DNA of 64,000 bases from Thunnus maccoyii (Eukaryota > Chordata > Actinopteri > Scombriformes > Scombridae): NCBI RefSeq assembly GCF_910596095.1, contig NC_056550.1, positions 23,928,001-23,992,000 of the forward strand, written 5' to 3'. The translations under genes and the position numbers were made by a program. The notes beneath the pieces are model-generated. The model did no database searches. It saw only the letters and a list, made by a program, of their open reading frames with translations, and had not been told where the DNA came from. Below are positions 47,971 through 62,900 of the stretch, piece after piece. Each line of letters starts with the position of its first letter. The stretch's first letter is position 1.

Positions 47971-50900
47971 ATGCTGGTTCCAGCTTTGCTCCAGACCTCG
48001 CTGATTCTCTGGTTGGCTCAGCAAACTCTGCAAGGCGGTAAGTGAGAAAACTCTGGGATTATATAATTATGTAGAGACAGAACACTGGTTGTTTATTAAA
48101 GCAATGCACAGTTTTGCAAGTTCTGTCAAACTTGAGGTTATTTTTTTTTAACAGATATTTAAACTTGTCTTCATCAAAACTTCTGACTGTGATCAGGATA
48201 ATTTATGTTTATCATGCTCTTGTTGAAAAAAATGAGATGCCTTTCCAATTCCTCCTCTATCTCTCTTTGTATTGCACATTTCAACAACAAAGTGCTTCAC
48301 ATAAAACATAAAAGGCATCAAGACAGAATGTAAAAGCAACACAAGACAATATAAAAAGACATTTAAATACAATTAAAAAGTGTTAAATTGGAAATAAAAA
48401 TAAACTAAAATAGAATAAGAGATGAAACAAGAGGATGAAAGTTACAGTGCAGTGTAAGATATTAATCAAAAGCCACAAATTTGATATAATAAAAGGCAGC
48501 CGCTGTGGCTCAGGAGGTAGCGCGGGTCGTCCACTAATCAGAAGATCGGTGGTTCGATTCCCGGCTCCTCCGGTCCACATGCTGAAGTGTCTTTGGGCAA
48601 GATACTGAACCCTGAATGTGTGAATGTGAATGATTAGATCCTCCTGATGAGCACGTTTGCACCTTGCATGTGTGTATGAATAGGCAAATGTGGCTTGTGG
48701 TGTAAAAGAGCTTTGAGTGGTTGGAAGACTAGAAAAGTGCTCTATACCAAAACAGAAATCTCATGCTAATTAGTATAAAAATAATGCCCAATCACTTAAA
48801 ATGATCAGTTTTCATCTTTACACAGATATTATTCCCCTTTGTTTGAGTATATTCAACTTAGCTTATTGCTTGAAAAACATATAATCATCACGTAAAAAAG
48901 ATAATATTGCTAAAACTGGAATATTTGTTGAAATTAAACAAATATGACAAAATAATTTTGATCTTATTTTAAAAAGTGAAGTACAGTCTGGGTTATTCTG
49001 CACAGACTTGTGATGTTTTACTGGTAATTCTGCATTAATCCCAGTTATAGCTGTAGTTGTCATGATAAATTCTTTTAATCTTACCTGTGGCATATGACAA
49101 AAGCAGTTTGATTTTGTCACATGTCAGAGCTCAAAGCTCTCTGATGGATCGGTGTTTTCAGTGACTCACTTTCACTTACTTGTTAAATATCACGTCAGTG
49201 AGATTGAGGGAGAAAAAATGAACTGTGTTGGCTGTGTGAGCTCCAACATCACTGATCCTGTCACTGCGGTTTATATTATCTAATTTCTTTGGATCAAAGG
49301 AAAAGGTGGCAGAGGAAGGCTAAATTTGACGAAAAATTGTGAGACAAGCTTACTGACTCCTCACAATCGCCTCATTTTGTCTCATCCTCAGTCCATCAAT
49401 GGGCGTCTGTTTCTCTGTCATTCTGTTGCCCAGTAAGGTGACGGTATTCATGAAACACTATAGTGACATTTGTTTCTCAAAGGTTTTCATTTATTGAGGA
49501 CAGTCTTTCAGGAAGTTGTGAAAGGGCCTGAAAGTAAAGTTATTTTTAAAAAAAATTAAGTTATTCCCATTCTTGTTAGCTGCAACACCTTGTCTAACAA
49601 GTTATTTGGTTCAGCTACATGTCCGTTATGTGGAAAACCATTAAAGTAAACAGGAATCTTTCTAAAAGGAGAAAAAAATAACTGTAATACAACTCCCAAC
49701 AGCATTGTTAAAAAACAAATGTACATATAGACACTTGTTCGCTTGTTCACACTGTGTTTTTTTGTGTGCATTATTGTCTTATTTCAGGGTTAACATACAG
49801 TATATTTGTACCATACTGTGTATGTAGTTTGGTTAGTTTTGTAATGTTTTTATGTACATTCTATTTAATGTAATTTAATTTAATATAGGTCTTTGTAGAT
49901 CTATTATATGCTGCATGAGCCATTTCACATAGTATCACATGGTAATTTTTGGCACTTTTGATAACTTTTAAGAACGAATTGTCATTAACTTTAATGTCAC
50001 TAACTGTATTTTTTTGTCATTTTTTCAGGGGTTAAGCCTCAGAGTGTAGCCTGGGGGAGAATGCTGCCAGCCAGAGGTACAAAAAAATGTTTATATAGTT
50101 TATATAGTGTTTTGTGTTTTACTTGCCTTGAAAACTAAAGGTTTTTTGTCCTTAATGACCTTGACCAAGCTGCTAGCTAGCTACAGATTAGCTCGGAACG
50201 TTAACTAAACTAGCTAGGCTACTAGCTAACGTAAATCCTTAATTTTATGGCAAACCCTTTGTTTGTAGTCATACACCAAGGATTAATGATATTATGACAT
50301 CTTGGAAAAACAAATAAGACAACAAACATTTTCCTTACATGTGAAATTTCCTCAACTGTCATCGTCTCTCTGCTTTTTGTGTCTATTAGCGCTGCAATAA
50401 TCAGTTGATTAACTGTCAACAAAGTATACAAATCCTCTGAATATTCTTGAGTTGAGGACAAAACAAGACACTTGATGATGTCATTTTGGGTTTTGGGAAA
50501 CAGTGATCGACATATTTCACCATTTTCTGATATTTTATAGGCCAAACAACTAATCGATTAATCGAGAAAAAACCCCAACAGATTAACCGATAATGAAAAT
50601 AATGGTTAGTTGCAGCCCTAATGTTTATTATTTTTCCCTTTAGGTGTTGGCATTGGAGTAAAACCTGGAGGTCAGTCATTACACTCCATCGTTTTCTGAT
50701 TTCTAAAGTGCAAATATGTGTAACTAACGTTGTTATTATGTTAATATGAAATGTTCACTCTTCACTTTAGATGGACAAATGACAAATTTGCATTGTTAGT
50801 ATTAAGAATGTAACAAGAACACATATCTCTTGATTGAACTTTTGACTTATTCACAGCTTATGGAGATTGTTTGGTGTAATAAAATCACTGACTGTTGGTA

Positions 50901-53900
50901 CTTTTTCGAAGTAGCAGGTGCCCTTGGAGCACTGGGGAGCCGATATGGCAGCAAAGCAATGAAGACTGGAAGTATGTTTAACTTCCTGCAGACAGAATGA
51001 TCTTATATTAGTTTCATGTCATATACTGTAAGTAATGTTTACATTTTTCCCTTTTTTTTTTTTTTGTAAATCTTAGTTGGACGTTATCCAGCGGCTCAGC
51101 CTGGTGCTGGTAAGTTGTCAAAGAGCAAATCTATACACATGTATAATGCATGTTGCAGCACTAGTAAACCTGTATAACTTATCAGTTGTCAAAGGCAGGT
51201 TCATGTATACTTTAGCCAATAAAACAACCAGCAAAAATGTTTAATGTTCATAAAAATACAGCTACAAAATCTAAAGTTAAATATGTATTCTTTGTTTCAT
51301 TCATGATCATGCCACTGGGTTTAAGTTTCACCCAATTTGGGTCAACATAGCACCCCGACCTCCAATGAAAAACCATAAAAAGAACCATACAACATTGGCT
51401 TAACTTCTGTTATTTTGACCCAGTGTTACACATGACAAACTTAAGCTAAAAACTGTCACAAATATATATTGTTTCTTATATAACAAACCGTGACATGTAA
51501 GTCTAAAAAGAGTAGATTATAACAAGCTTTAGTTTGAGTAAATAACCCAACAGTAAAGTAAAAAATAACTGGGTCAAAACAACCCTTTGTCTTGTTGAGT
51601 GGCTTCCTGGGTAACGGTAACCCAGTATTGGTACCATATTGACCCAAGCTGGGTACGATTTCAGTGATTCTTATTGCAAGGTGAAAAACTCCTCTTCTCT
51701 GTAGTGCTACAACCCTTGTATCATAAGTCTGAATGATGACAATTGTTGGGAGACTCTTACTGTTCAACAACAACGTGAAATGTGGTTCCTTTCATCGTTT
51801 CCACAGGGGGTTACAGAGCTCTCGGAGTAGGAGGTAGAACAAGCCTGAAGCAAGGTGGATATGTCCCCCAGGGAGCCAACGGTATATATCAGTATAACCG
51901 CTTATCAAACCCTCACAGCCTGCTTTATTTTTATTATCTTCCCCTGACTGCTGTCGTAGATTACTTATTGGCTCCATGTGGATAATGAAATTTAATAAAG
52001 CATTAAATAAATTTGATTTTACTGTACATCTTTCTTCTGATTGCAGGCGCCAGTCTGGGATTGGGGGCTGGACTTCCAAATGGACTGGGAATGGGTTTGG
52101 GCCAGGGAGGGAAACGTGGTAAGACTGGCATATAAAAGAAAATATAATCTACTTGATATATTGATTGATATTTCATATAGATATTGAATCAACACGTTCC
52201 ACTCTTCAATATGTGTTGATGGCTGCTGAATCCCCCAAGAGCAAAAATCACAAGGACAGCACTCCGATTAAATGTTTATTCATGCACATGCCTGAATAAA
52301 TATTTTATAAGCAACCAAACCCAGCTGACAAATTCGTTAAAGACCATTTTATTGACCCACCGCTATGTGAAAAGCTTCCATCTGTCATGAGTGTCATATT
52401 AAAGGCCCTGAAACCTATTTTCTGAATGTGCCTCCTACTACTCCTCCTACAACATCCACAGTCCTCCTTCTGTGCAAAAATGTATTTAAAAGTTTATGTG
52501 AAGCTAATATGAAGCTTCAGTCGTCCAAATGAGTCAAATCAAGTAGATATCTTTCAACGTTACAGTCTTTTTATTGCCAAAGTCCCTCTTTTTGTTACTA
52601 TACTTCCACCGCAGCTCAACAGGGAAACACTGTCCGAGGAAACACAAAGAGGGAATTTGATGCTAAAAAGGCTGTAAATGTGTCAGATATCCACTTGATA
52701 TGACTAACTCAGACTGCTGAAGCGTCATATAAGCTTCAGATAAACTTGGATGTAATGGATTTTGGCCCCCATCACTAATTTTAATAGCCAGTATGAACAG
52801 GAGGAATGATTACAGCGAGGAAAACCTCTTTCAGTGTTCATATGGACATCTGACTGTTGTTTTAAGACAGACTTGAAAAAGGTGAACCCGTCCTTTAAAG
52901 AAAACAGTTAACATTAGAACAGTTTTAGTTATTTCACATGATATATCTCTTTGTTTTTGTCTGTGCTTTTCTTATTGAGTTGAATGGGGGCAGTTAGAAA
53001 AAGGTGATGGCATATATTTCCGTGCACCAATCAGAGTTCAGCAATATTTGAAACCAAAACTGATGACAGTTGAAGGTTTGTTTTCTCATGTTTCCAGACC
53101 ACATTTAATTAAATCTGATCAAATTACACCCACACAGCTCTGACGAAGCAGATTAGCTAATAATTACTATTTAAATGTTATAGAGAAACACTTAAGATAT
53201 AAACCAGATTTTCAGGGGGATTTTAGCAACACAAGTGTGTCTGTCACAAGTTGGGGGTTGTTCACAGTTGTGTTCACACCTAGCAGACGAAATCTCTATG
53301 CTGCATGCAAATAGCAGAAAACTGTCAAGACTGAAATAAAGGTGTTGAACCACTGAACGAGAGACATGAAACTCATACAGATTAAACAGATTTTATTTTT
53401 TCCATAAGAGGCATTTATGTAATTACCTTCTTGTTGTGTGTCTTGTTTTTTGACATCACACTAAAGCAGCTAATTGTCAAAAAAAACCCAAAGATTGTGT
53501 AGCAATTTGAATGATCTGTGTAATGTTTTAGCTTAAAAAAAATGAGACAAGGACGAAGACTAATCTCATCAAACATTTGGGCTTCAGCTGTGGAAATCTT
53601 TGTAAACAAAAATTAACTCTGTGTCTCTGTGACTTTCCAGTTTATGGCGCCGGCGTTGGCACTCTGCCAGGTAAATATTTATCTGATTTGTTCCACAATT
53701 TTCTAACGCTCTTTACCCACATGAGAGTACACACAATGAATTACCCTCCTCTGTTAGCTGTCTGCTTGTTTGTTTGATATATCTCAGCTAAGTGGCACTC
53801 TGTCATTGTCTGTGAGCATGATATATATGGGGCAGATCGTATCTCATGCAGATAAATGATGTGTCCTTGTAAAACAGAGTTCAAGGCGCTAGTAATGTCA

Positions 53901-56900
53901 TATAAGTGCTTGTCAGATGTTAAGATTGGCTCTATGAACTTTGATCTTTGTTTTCTTGTCAGGATATGGGACTGTACCCGGCATGGGCCAACCCGCAGCC
54001 CGATCAGGTCAGTGATGAGTCTTGTCTTAACTTTTTATTCCATTCAGCTATGATTTGTATGCGGGAGGGTTATTTTCTTATGTCTCATCACTCTTAACAT
54101 GACTGATAGCATCACACTTATATGCTGTCAGTCATAAACATCAGGTTCATCACAGAAGAGAGTTTGATAATCACATTGTTTAATCCATAAGGTGACTGGA
54201 TAGTTGTGTAAAACTATATGTCTTTGATGTAACCAGTCATCCTGTTTCACTGAACTGAGCCTGGAGGAGATCATGTGTTTGGTTGTGTGTGTCCGCAGCT
54301 ATTCTTGCACACTACTGGACCCATCACCCTAACATTTTTAGTGCACATTTATGACTGTATGCTCAAGGACCTCTCATGGTTGCAGTGACTCACAGTTGTT
54401 GAAAAACCTATTTTATAACATGTTTTATGCCGCCATTGACTGCTGACTCTGGCAATATGCTACGCTAAAAACAAGTCTGTTGCAGGCCACATTTTTGGCC
54501 TTTGTCGTGGCTCAAAAACTGACATCCACAGAAAAGTTTGGTCTCATCTTGAACTGGAGCATCTGCAGATTAATTCCATGGCTGATATGTTATGATCCAC
54601 TGAAGTTAGGCACGATACGAGATGTATAATATCCCCACTTGTCTTAGCTTTGCCGCCATCTTGACTGTAAGGGAGCCGGGAGGGACAAGTGAGTGAAAGT
54701 CAACCAATGGGTGACGAAACGGTGGCTACGTCCATATTTTTTTACAGTCTATGGGTACGACATGCAACACAAGTCCCCCGGCTAGGAATAAAACCGTGGA
54801 TATTACGGTTATGTGGTGTGCGCCTGAACTATCAGGCCACCAGGGTGCCATACATCCGTTGTCGTCTTTGTTCTGTGTTGTATTTGTCTGTAACCTCTGT
54901 GAATTCGGTGTCTTCCTCACTGATATTGGGTTCATGTTGGTTTTCATGCGCATGACGTGACGTCTATCTAATATTAACCATCAGCTCGGCTCGGCTCTAT
55001 TTTGTTTGCATAGGATAGATTCCCATGTTTGACTGTGTATCAGTGTTTCATCTGTGTTTCATGGTACATTAGTTGCTCAGCTCTTATTGCCACACTCAGT
55101 CTGTGAGTTGATCAGAGTTAATGAGAGTTAATGTGTGTGGATTACTCAGTGCTGTGGTTTACAAGAGCTGAAGGAGCTACTGGAAAATAGGATATGCAGC
55201 CTAAATACACATTAACAACTTGATTATAATGGGATTACGTAGAATTTTGCTCACGTATTTGATTTATTAGGCCGCAAAAACAAATCACTCGCACACACTC
55301 CGGTTTGTTTGGGCCATTACATTTTTAAAATCTACCATCATATGCTGGTCACAGTTCTGGTTCACTGTAATTGGTTTATAGTATGCATGCAAACGTTAAA
55401 TAAAAATCTGATGAGTGAAACTGCATTTTAAAAGTGGAATTATTTAAATCTAAATATTTTTCAGTTTTAAAACTGTTTTTTTTTGTATGTTTCTGCTCCC
55501 ATGTCTCATCAGTGTTTTACTAAACTTTATCTATCGGTTGTTCTTTGTCACATGCCGATGCTGTCTGAGTCAGGCGTTGCGTTATGCCATTGCAAGATCA
55601 GCAACGTCTTGTTGTCATGGCATAATTTGTGTTTTGATGCTCTGACTCAGTGTAGTATTAATGTATTTCCCTCCACTGTGTTGCATCAATTGTGTGTTTT
55701 CTCTTTGTTGTGTCATTCCCCAATTATGGTGATAATTCTGTCCTTTCAAGCTGGGCTAATTTCATACCATAATGGATTTTGTGTTGACTTTGATCGGTCT
55801 TGAAGTACTTCTCTTTGAGTACTGCTTACTCTAAGTACGATGTGTTATATTGCAATCAATGCTCTGATATACACATCGGTAACTTTAAATTTAAATACAG
55901 AACTCTAAAATATGTTTGCCACTGGCCACTACAGTGTGCTGTTGACCCTTAAAGAAACACCACCAAGAAGTCATGACTGCATAATGATATTTCTCTGCCA
56001 GGTGTGTCTGCAGCAGACTTGGGCCAGGCTGTTCAAGATCTGAAGACAGCAAAAAGCAGAACACTTGGTTCCTTGTTCCTTGGACCTGAAATGCCCGACA
56101 TGAGGAGAAGCAGTATAATCGGTCACACTGCTCCTGAATTACAGAAAGAAACTGGCTTCAGACCTGATGTACTGTCACCTGGAACACAGGTCAAAAGCCT
56201 TGATCCACTAGTAAAGTCACCGAGTCTTGGACCTACGACATTTCTTGATAAGATAAGTAGAAGTCTTGGTCGGCCCGTTCCACCAGCACGAGGAGGAGAA
56301 ATTTATGGGCTTACATTCTCACAAAGAAAGAGCACCGCAAGCCATGGAGCCACAATGGCCACTGGAGGTGCACGACAGCAACACCCTGTTGATGAAGACA
56401 ACATCAGAAATCTGGGTTCCTCCAGAGACTACGATTCATCTATTCAAAAAAGTCAGCAAGCCAGAAACTATGGATCCACTAGAGATTTGTCAGATGCATC
56501 AGAAATAGAAAAATACCGTGAGCTGTTGGCTTCAGAAGCACAGAGGGCTCAAGGTTTAGCGCCTCAGCCTCGTATTGGTAAAGACGGCAAACATCTCGGT
56601 CTTGCAACTCCTCAAGCACAAGGAGAGGAAACATATCGACTTTCACAAAGTCAAGATACCAGAACCTATATATTCTCTCTTCCTCCACCGAGTCAGAGAT
56701 CCAGAATATATTTATCTGCTGGAGCAGACGGGCAGGGTATTGAAAACCTTGAGCTTGCAGGTAAATACCCAAACAGCCTTAAAATCAGTGGGACTGTAGT
56801 TGCAGAAAACCATAATCAGGCTTCTGCAAATCCTCAAATGCAAAGAGTGGAGAGCGATGTACCGGTGATCCCAGGTGCAAGTGGAACCAAAAATTTAGCT

Positions 56901-59900
56901 TCAGCAGGAGGGCAAGAAGGAAAAGGCCTTTTCCAAGCTGAACATGATGGCAGAGAGCCAAAAGCTCTCGATATCCCAGAGCAGACTGGGAGGAGTACCC
57001 AGGGAACAAGTAAGAGCAAAGCTTTGTATTTTTCACCATCTCAATGCCTTTGTGTATGTCATATTTGTCTTTTTTTTGGGGGGAAGATGATCCAGTCTTG
57101 AGATGCACACCATATTCGTCTCCTGAATTCCACCTTTACTATTTGCCTCTAAATTACCCTGCTTCTGTTTGAGGTTTCCTCTGATTTATTTAGTAATTCC
57201 ATCTTGTTCTGGTGCCTGTTGTCTTTGCAGATTAGTGTCTAAACAAATTTATTTTCAGATGACCCTTTTGAAGTGTTTTTATAGGACTTCTAACTAAAGG
57301 CTTTTGCCCTTCAGCTGACTAATCTATTACCACATCTACACGTAGCCACTTCATGTGTCTTGGGAATATTGGATAACAATCCAATATCAAAAAAGCCGAG
57401 TGGAAATGCAGCCAAGACACATCAGAAGTGAATCACCATCCAATTAATGTATGGTGAGCAAAACCTTCTCGCACTTTTGTTCCATCCATGTGAGTCACTC
57501 GTGGTTGTGGTTGTGTCTTGGTAGCTGCTCACTAGCTAGCTAAACATGTCAGTGCTTACTTTGTGCTTAGCATGAGAAAACCAAAGTAAACACAGTTAGA
57601 CTTCTTATTTGGCTGATGGAGATGCACACAATTAGCTAGTCAAGTCAAGTCAGTTTTTTTATACAGCCCAAATATCACAAATTTGACCCAATTTGTACAA
57701 CATATGACACACTCTATTCTTAGACCTTTTTAAAGTGTAAATAAAAGTGGATATTTATCTGCATATGAGTCACATGAATGTGTAATAAGGGCCATGAAAC
57801 CCTTAAATACAGACTTTGTTTGCTCTATGATCTTGCAATGGTTGATTTAGTTAACTTCTTCATTACTAAGTGGGTATATTTCGGATGACATTTATGACTT
57901 TGGAGATACAGTCAGTATCTGATCAGGTTATCATTTGAGGTGTATGTGAGTAACATTTAGGATAGATGGAGCTGTTAAGCCTTTAGCTTCCTGATGAACA
58001 AGTTCTTCTCATACAACAAGTTTCTCTTGTTGTGTGTTGGTTCTTTGACGTCTGTTTGCATGTTTGTGTTTAGTTGGTGCTGCTGTTGTGCTTCAAGCCA
58101 TGATCAGGATATCAATACTCAAATTTACATTATAAAGCTTGAAGCTGCAATATATGGATTATGCTTGTCTGTATTTTGGAGCGTTTGTAAGCTGTGATCA
58201 GTCTGTTGTGATCTTCAGGATATGATAATGGACCTGGAGTAGAAAACAATGCTGAAGATTGAAATGGCAATCGATTACTTGTCTTAATATCGTAATAAAA
58301 TGGTAGTTGTTGTGATCTCCAGTTCATGGACCAGCAGCTGGAGAGACCAGTGGCACTAGAAATGGTAAAACCGTTGCTTGGCACGCTGAACGGTGTCCTT
58401 GTTTAATTTCACCTTTACATGGACGGAGAATCATAGGTTTAAGCTTCTGACAGATTTTTCTGTCAGAAGCTTAAACTTCTGTCAGAAGTTTTCTGGTATC
58501 CAGGATATGATCCAGGAAATACAGCTCTGAATAGATCTATCATAAACTCCTTCTGTACCTGTTTCCAGGCCTATACCATCACAGGATTGAACGTGTTGGA
58601 AAAAAGAACTAATCTTCCTGACTTTAGACACAAAATAGATTATTATTATTAATAATTTTGGTCACTATGCTTAAGTCCAGGTGCTGCAGGGCCCTAAAGC
58701 TGCTCACAGGAATGACAAGCACCTGCTAATCTCTCTGGAAATCTCTCTGCTACTTTTCTCAGCGTTTAAACTTATAGTGAAAGTGCAACAAGAGTTTTGA
58801 ATTGTTGTGGTAAGAGTAGAAATAGAAAACTGAGCATACAAACAATCAGTCTGAATCAGACAGACAAATACGATATTGGGTTTCCAGTTTCTTATGAAAA
58901 GGTATTTCGGTATGGTCACAAATTTTCACAAACCTCATGAGTGCAAACACTACTGGACATAATTTAAATTGTATTTAACAGAATTTGCTTTGCAGGTCTG
59001 TGGGTGATAATATTGAATCCGAACACTTTCACTGTGTAAAAATATGTGAAAGTGACACTTGTAGAAACCAACCAACAGAGAAGTAACACAGGAACCTGAA
59101 TCTCAATGCTGCTTAGTCTCATTTTAGATCTTACAGTAGATTGTACAGTTGAGTCTCACTGTTCCTTTTTCCGTTGTAAAGTTTGTTTACTTCTTGGTAG
59201 CAAGAAGCGTGTGTCTTCTGATTATACTAAATCAATGCTGGGTGCTAAAAGTACTGATCTGTTTGTTTTTCCGATCTCTGTTCATGTATTGAACTCAGAC
59301 ATTTATGCGTCACTAAACATACTGTACTTTAATATCTGCTATGCTGTGTTTGTCTTGAGTATTAGCTTGAGATACAGTCTCATTCTTTCAGTTGCAAAGT
59401 ATGCTTGCTGTAATTGGAAAGGGTGTTTTTTTAAATGAGGAAATTCTTGTTGTTACAAATATTGGATTCTCCTTTAAGCCAGAAACAATAAGTTATCGCG
59501 CCTGTTCTTGGTACAGTTGTCTATGGAGGATTTATCACTAATACTTTAAGCTCTGCATTATGCGTCTCGTTCTGTGTTTGCTTAGAATTGATTCAGCTGA
59601 TGATCTCTTAATCACAAATCTGGTTTTCCAGGCAAAGAGCTTCAGATTTTTTTATTTTATTTTATATCTACTTATTATTATTATTATTATTAAGGAAAAT
59701 CTAGATTTTGTCCAGTCAACATTGGTTCTTCTTATCGTTTTCAAATTTGTGTTTCAGGTTGTCAGATACTCTTGAAGCAAACAAACTTTGTTTTCAGAAC
59801 AAAAGTTACAAAGTGCTTTACAGGAAGATGGAAAGAAAGAGTGAGACAGATGAAACAAAGACAGAAATAATATGCTTTTTGTGATTTTCTGTCATTTATA

Positions 59901-62900
59901 TCCTGTTATAATGTCAAGTGTCTATATTAAACATGGTCAAAGGTCCGAAACTTGAGGTGAACGTATGTAAAAATGCTCCCTGAAAGTCAAAACCCAGGGC
60001 TTCAGCCTGCTCTGAACACTTTGTTTGCAAAGTTACCTCTACTTCCCCATCGAACAGATGTCAGATTGTTCACCGTCGTTCAGTAGCCTTTGTTGCTAAG
60101 ATCGTTGCTATGGTTGTACCACAGGTTGTTCACGTTTTCCACTCACATATTTCGGATCAGATTTGGGCTCCGACATGTACAGATGTATTTGACAAGTTTA
60201 TATTTCAAGTAAAGAATGTGAAAAAGAGGGGAAATCAGACTGCTAGTGTTTGTTTGAGCTGGCGGACGTTTCTGGCAGCCTGTGGGAGCTGGCCAATCAG
60301 AACAGAGTGGGGTAATTGGGGGGCCTTACAGAGACAGGAGCTAAAACGGCCTGTTTCAGACAGAGGCTGAACTGAGGGGCTGCATAAAGAGCCAGTATAA
60401 GATAAATAAGGAGTTTTTTTGAACTATAAATCATGCAAAGATATTCCAGTAGAGCCCCAGAATGAAAATATAGACCTGGAAATGTGCAGGATACGTCTCC
60501 TTTAAGAGATGCTGAAAGAAGTTTCAAGATCTAGTGTTGTGTTTTTGTAGGATTTAGTTGTCTCGGTACCCAGCAGAGAAACCATCCAACCCTGGCAAAG
60601 ATGTTGAATTGTATTTTATGCTTCTTTGTTCCACTGACAGCTGCATGTGTCAAACACTCTGTTTACAGCAACAACCAAATCTTGTGTATATAGAAACTAC
60701 TGAGTGAGGAGGGAAATTATGTCTCAGCTGAATCGTGTGTTTGAAATAGGATTTTGATTAAAACCTGATGTGTCTACTTATGTCTGCATAGACGTCCAGC
60801 CAAGAGCAGTATCGTGTGATCGATACTCATGTTTTTCTCTATAAATGTTCTCACTAATGTTTTGTAAAAACAAAAAAAGTGAGGGATTGTGTCGCTCTGG
60901 TCCACAGCCAATCAGAGGAGGATTCAGCTGATCTTGTGTTGTCTTCCTCCACAGGCTATAACGGTGGAGTGGGAACCTATCCTGGAGCAGGCCTGGGCCC
61001 TGGAGGCTACGGTCCAGGTAATGTTATACAACACAGGAAAAGTAAAAGTCCTTGTTAGCAGATGGAGATGTTTATGTAGATTTAAAATACCTGTGTGGTG
61101 AAGGATTTCCATGCACTGCTCACAGGTTTGGGACAGGGAGCGTACCTGGGTGGCGCAGCTGGAAAACTTGGAGGTAAGCATGTACATTTTTCCTCCATTC
61201 GTCTTGTCTTTGTTTTGATTGAGGGGTTATTCTCACTTTCTTCCTTTTGCACCATGTCCAAACTCTTTCTCTCTCTCTCTGTAAAATAAATCTCAGCTGC
61301 TGCTCTTGGACAGGGAGGGTATCCACATGGCGTTGCAGGGAAGTCAAACGGTAAGGCTTTAAAGTAATTATTCTGTCTGTATATTATCCTTTCTTTTCTT
61401 TCTCGGTTTTTGCTCTGACGCTTGATTATTTAAGGCGTCGTCCACAAACCTCATGACCCTTTATGCAAATATAGAAGCTTGTCTGAAAACACAGATTTAA
61501 TAAGATAATCAGGACTTTTCTCCGTCTGAATTTTAATGTTTAGAAGGTGAATAGCAGCGATGACTCACAGCCTATCATGTTCCAGACAGGAAAAACTCAG
61601 CTGCTACTCCTACTTTGCCTTGTAAATTAATCATTTGCTTGTGAGTCTCATTAGTTTAAAAAAAAAACAAAACTGTGTCTCTCTGAGTTCATCTTGCCTT
61701 CAAGGTCATAGGAGTCGCTACTTCGCTATGTTGTAAATAATTGATAGTGCTTTTAAAAAGTAGAAGACAACAACAATGACAAAGGATTACACTCAAAACC
61801 ATTTCACTCATCCCCAAAATTGTTCCTCTGTGAATCTCTTTGTTCTTTTTTTTTTGCATGGAAATAAACATTCCTTTGAAGCTTCAGAGCCAGCCATGTT
61901 TCATATTTGTCTCAAATACTGATGTGTTTTGTCATCACAGGCTATGGTGATGGAGCAGCAACAGGATACCTCGGTCCAATGGCGGCCAATGGCTACGGTA
62001 AGTTGGCAGCTCATCAGTGCGTGCACATGAGAAATTCAAATCCCGCCAGTCAAATTGTGCACTGTGCAAAGGACGAGAAGGTAACACTGAAGACAGTTTA
62101 AACTGAAGAACCACAAACTTTAACCTTGAAGCGTGAATTTTCTGCCTGGAATGACCGAGGGATCGTTCTTCATTCTGTTTGGTGTCAGAGTGAATCTGCA
62201 TCAAAGCCGTCACTGACAGGAGGGATGATACTCAGGCTGATGCTTTGTGTTTCCTTGTTCTGCTCTTACTGTCGGTGCAGAGATGTTGGTGCAAAAGCTT
62301 TTTTCGGCATGTGTGCACAAGACTGTCTTGACTCTTTTCTATCCTTTTGGTAGTGGGTATAGTCAGAAATGTTAAATACAGCACTGCCTCTGAAATAAGA
62401 TTAGCTTTGAAATTGAGTTTTTAGATGTAAATGTGATCTTTGAAATGTTTTAACATCTTGCTTCTCCTCTCAACAGGTTACCCAAATGGGAATGGGAATG
62501 GAAATGGGAATGGTTATGGCGATGGCTATGGAGCTGGTGAGTACCGTCTAAAAAATAAAAAGTGGAAAAAGGTGGAAACTTTAAAAGTCATTAGCTCCAA
62601 GACATAATTATAATGCTAATTAGAACTATGTTTCAGGGCATGGTTACCCTTCAGAGTTAGCTGATGTTGCTGAGAACAAAGCAGGGAAGAGTCAAGGTAA
62701 CAATTTCGAGGCGTAATAACCCGCTAAAACCCGTAAGAGGTGATGGCACTAACCCATAGATGCATAACCTGCGACTAAGATAAAAATAAAAATAAAAATA
62801 AGAGGCCATCAGGAAATAAACACTTCTTCTGCTGAACACGTCCAGTGTGGTCTGATATCCACTGGGTGTAGCTATTGTCTCTTATTTATAGAAACTGACC

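Noticed and set aside
48496-48570. Possible tRNA gene (good A and B boxes)
   Set aside because: Continues into a SINE body and tail; the 3' acceptor stem partner is not evident.
54751-54955. Overlapping frames on both strands, 54689-54960
   Set aside because: They cross a SINE head and element C end; no protein family recognised.
56266-56799. Alternative-frame and antisense ORFs within the large polar exon
   Set aside because: Shadows of the phase-1 frame, which alone fits the splice phases of the gene.
58437-58476. MicroRNA-like hairpin
   Set aside because: Only 17 bp of stem; too short for a typical precursor.
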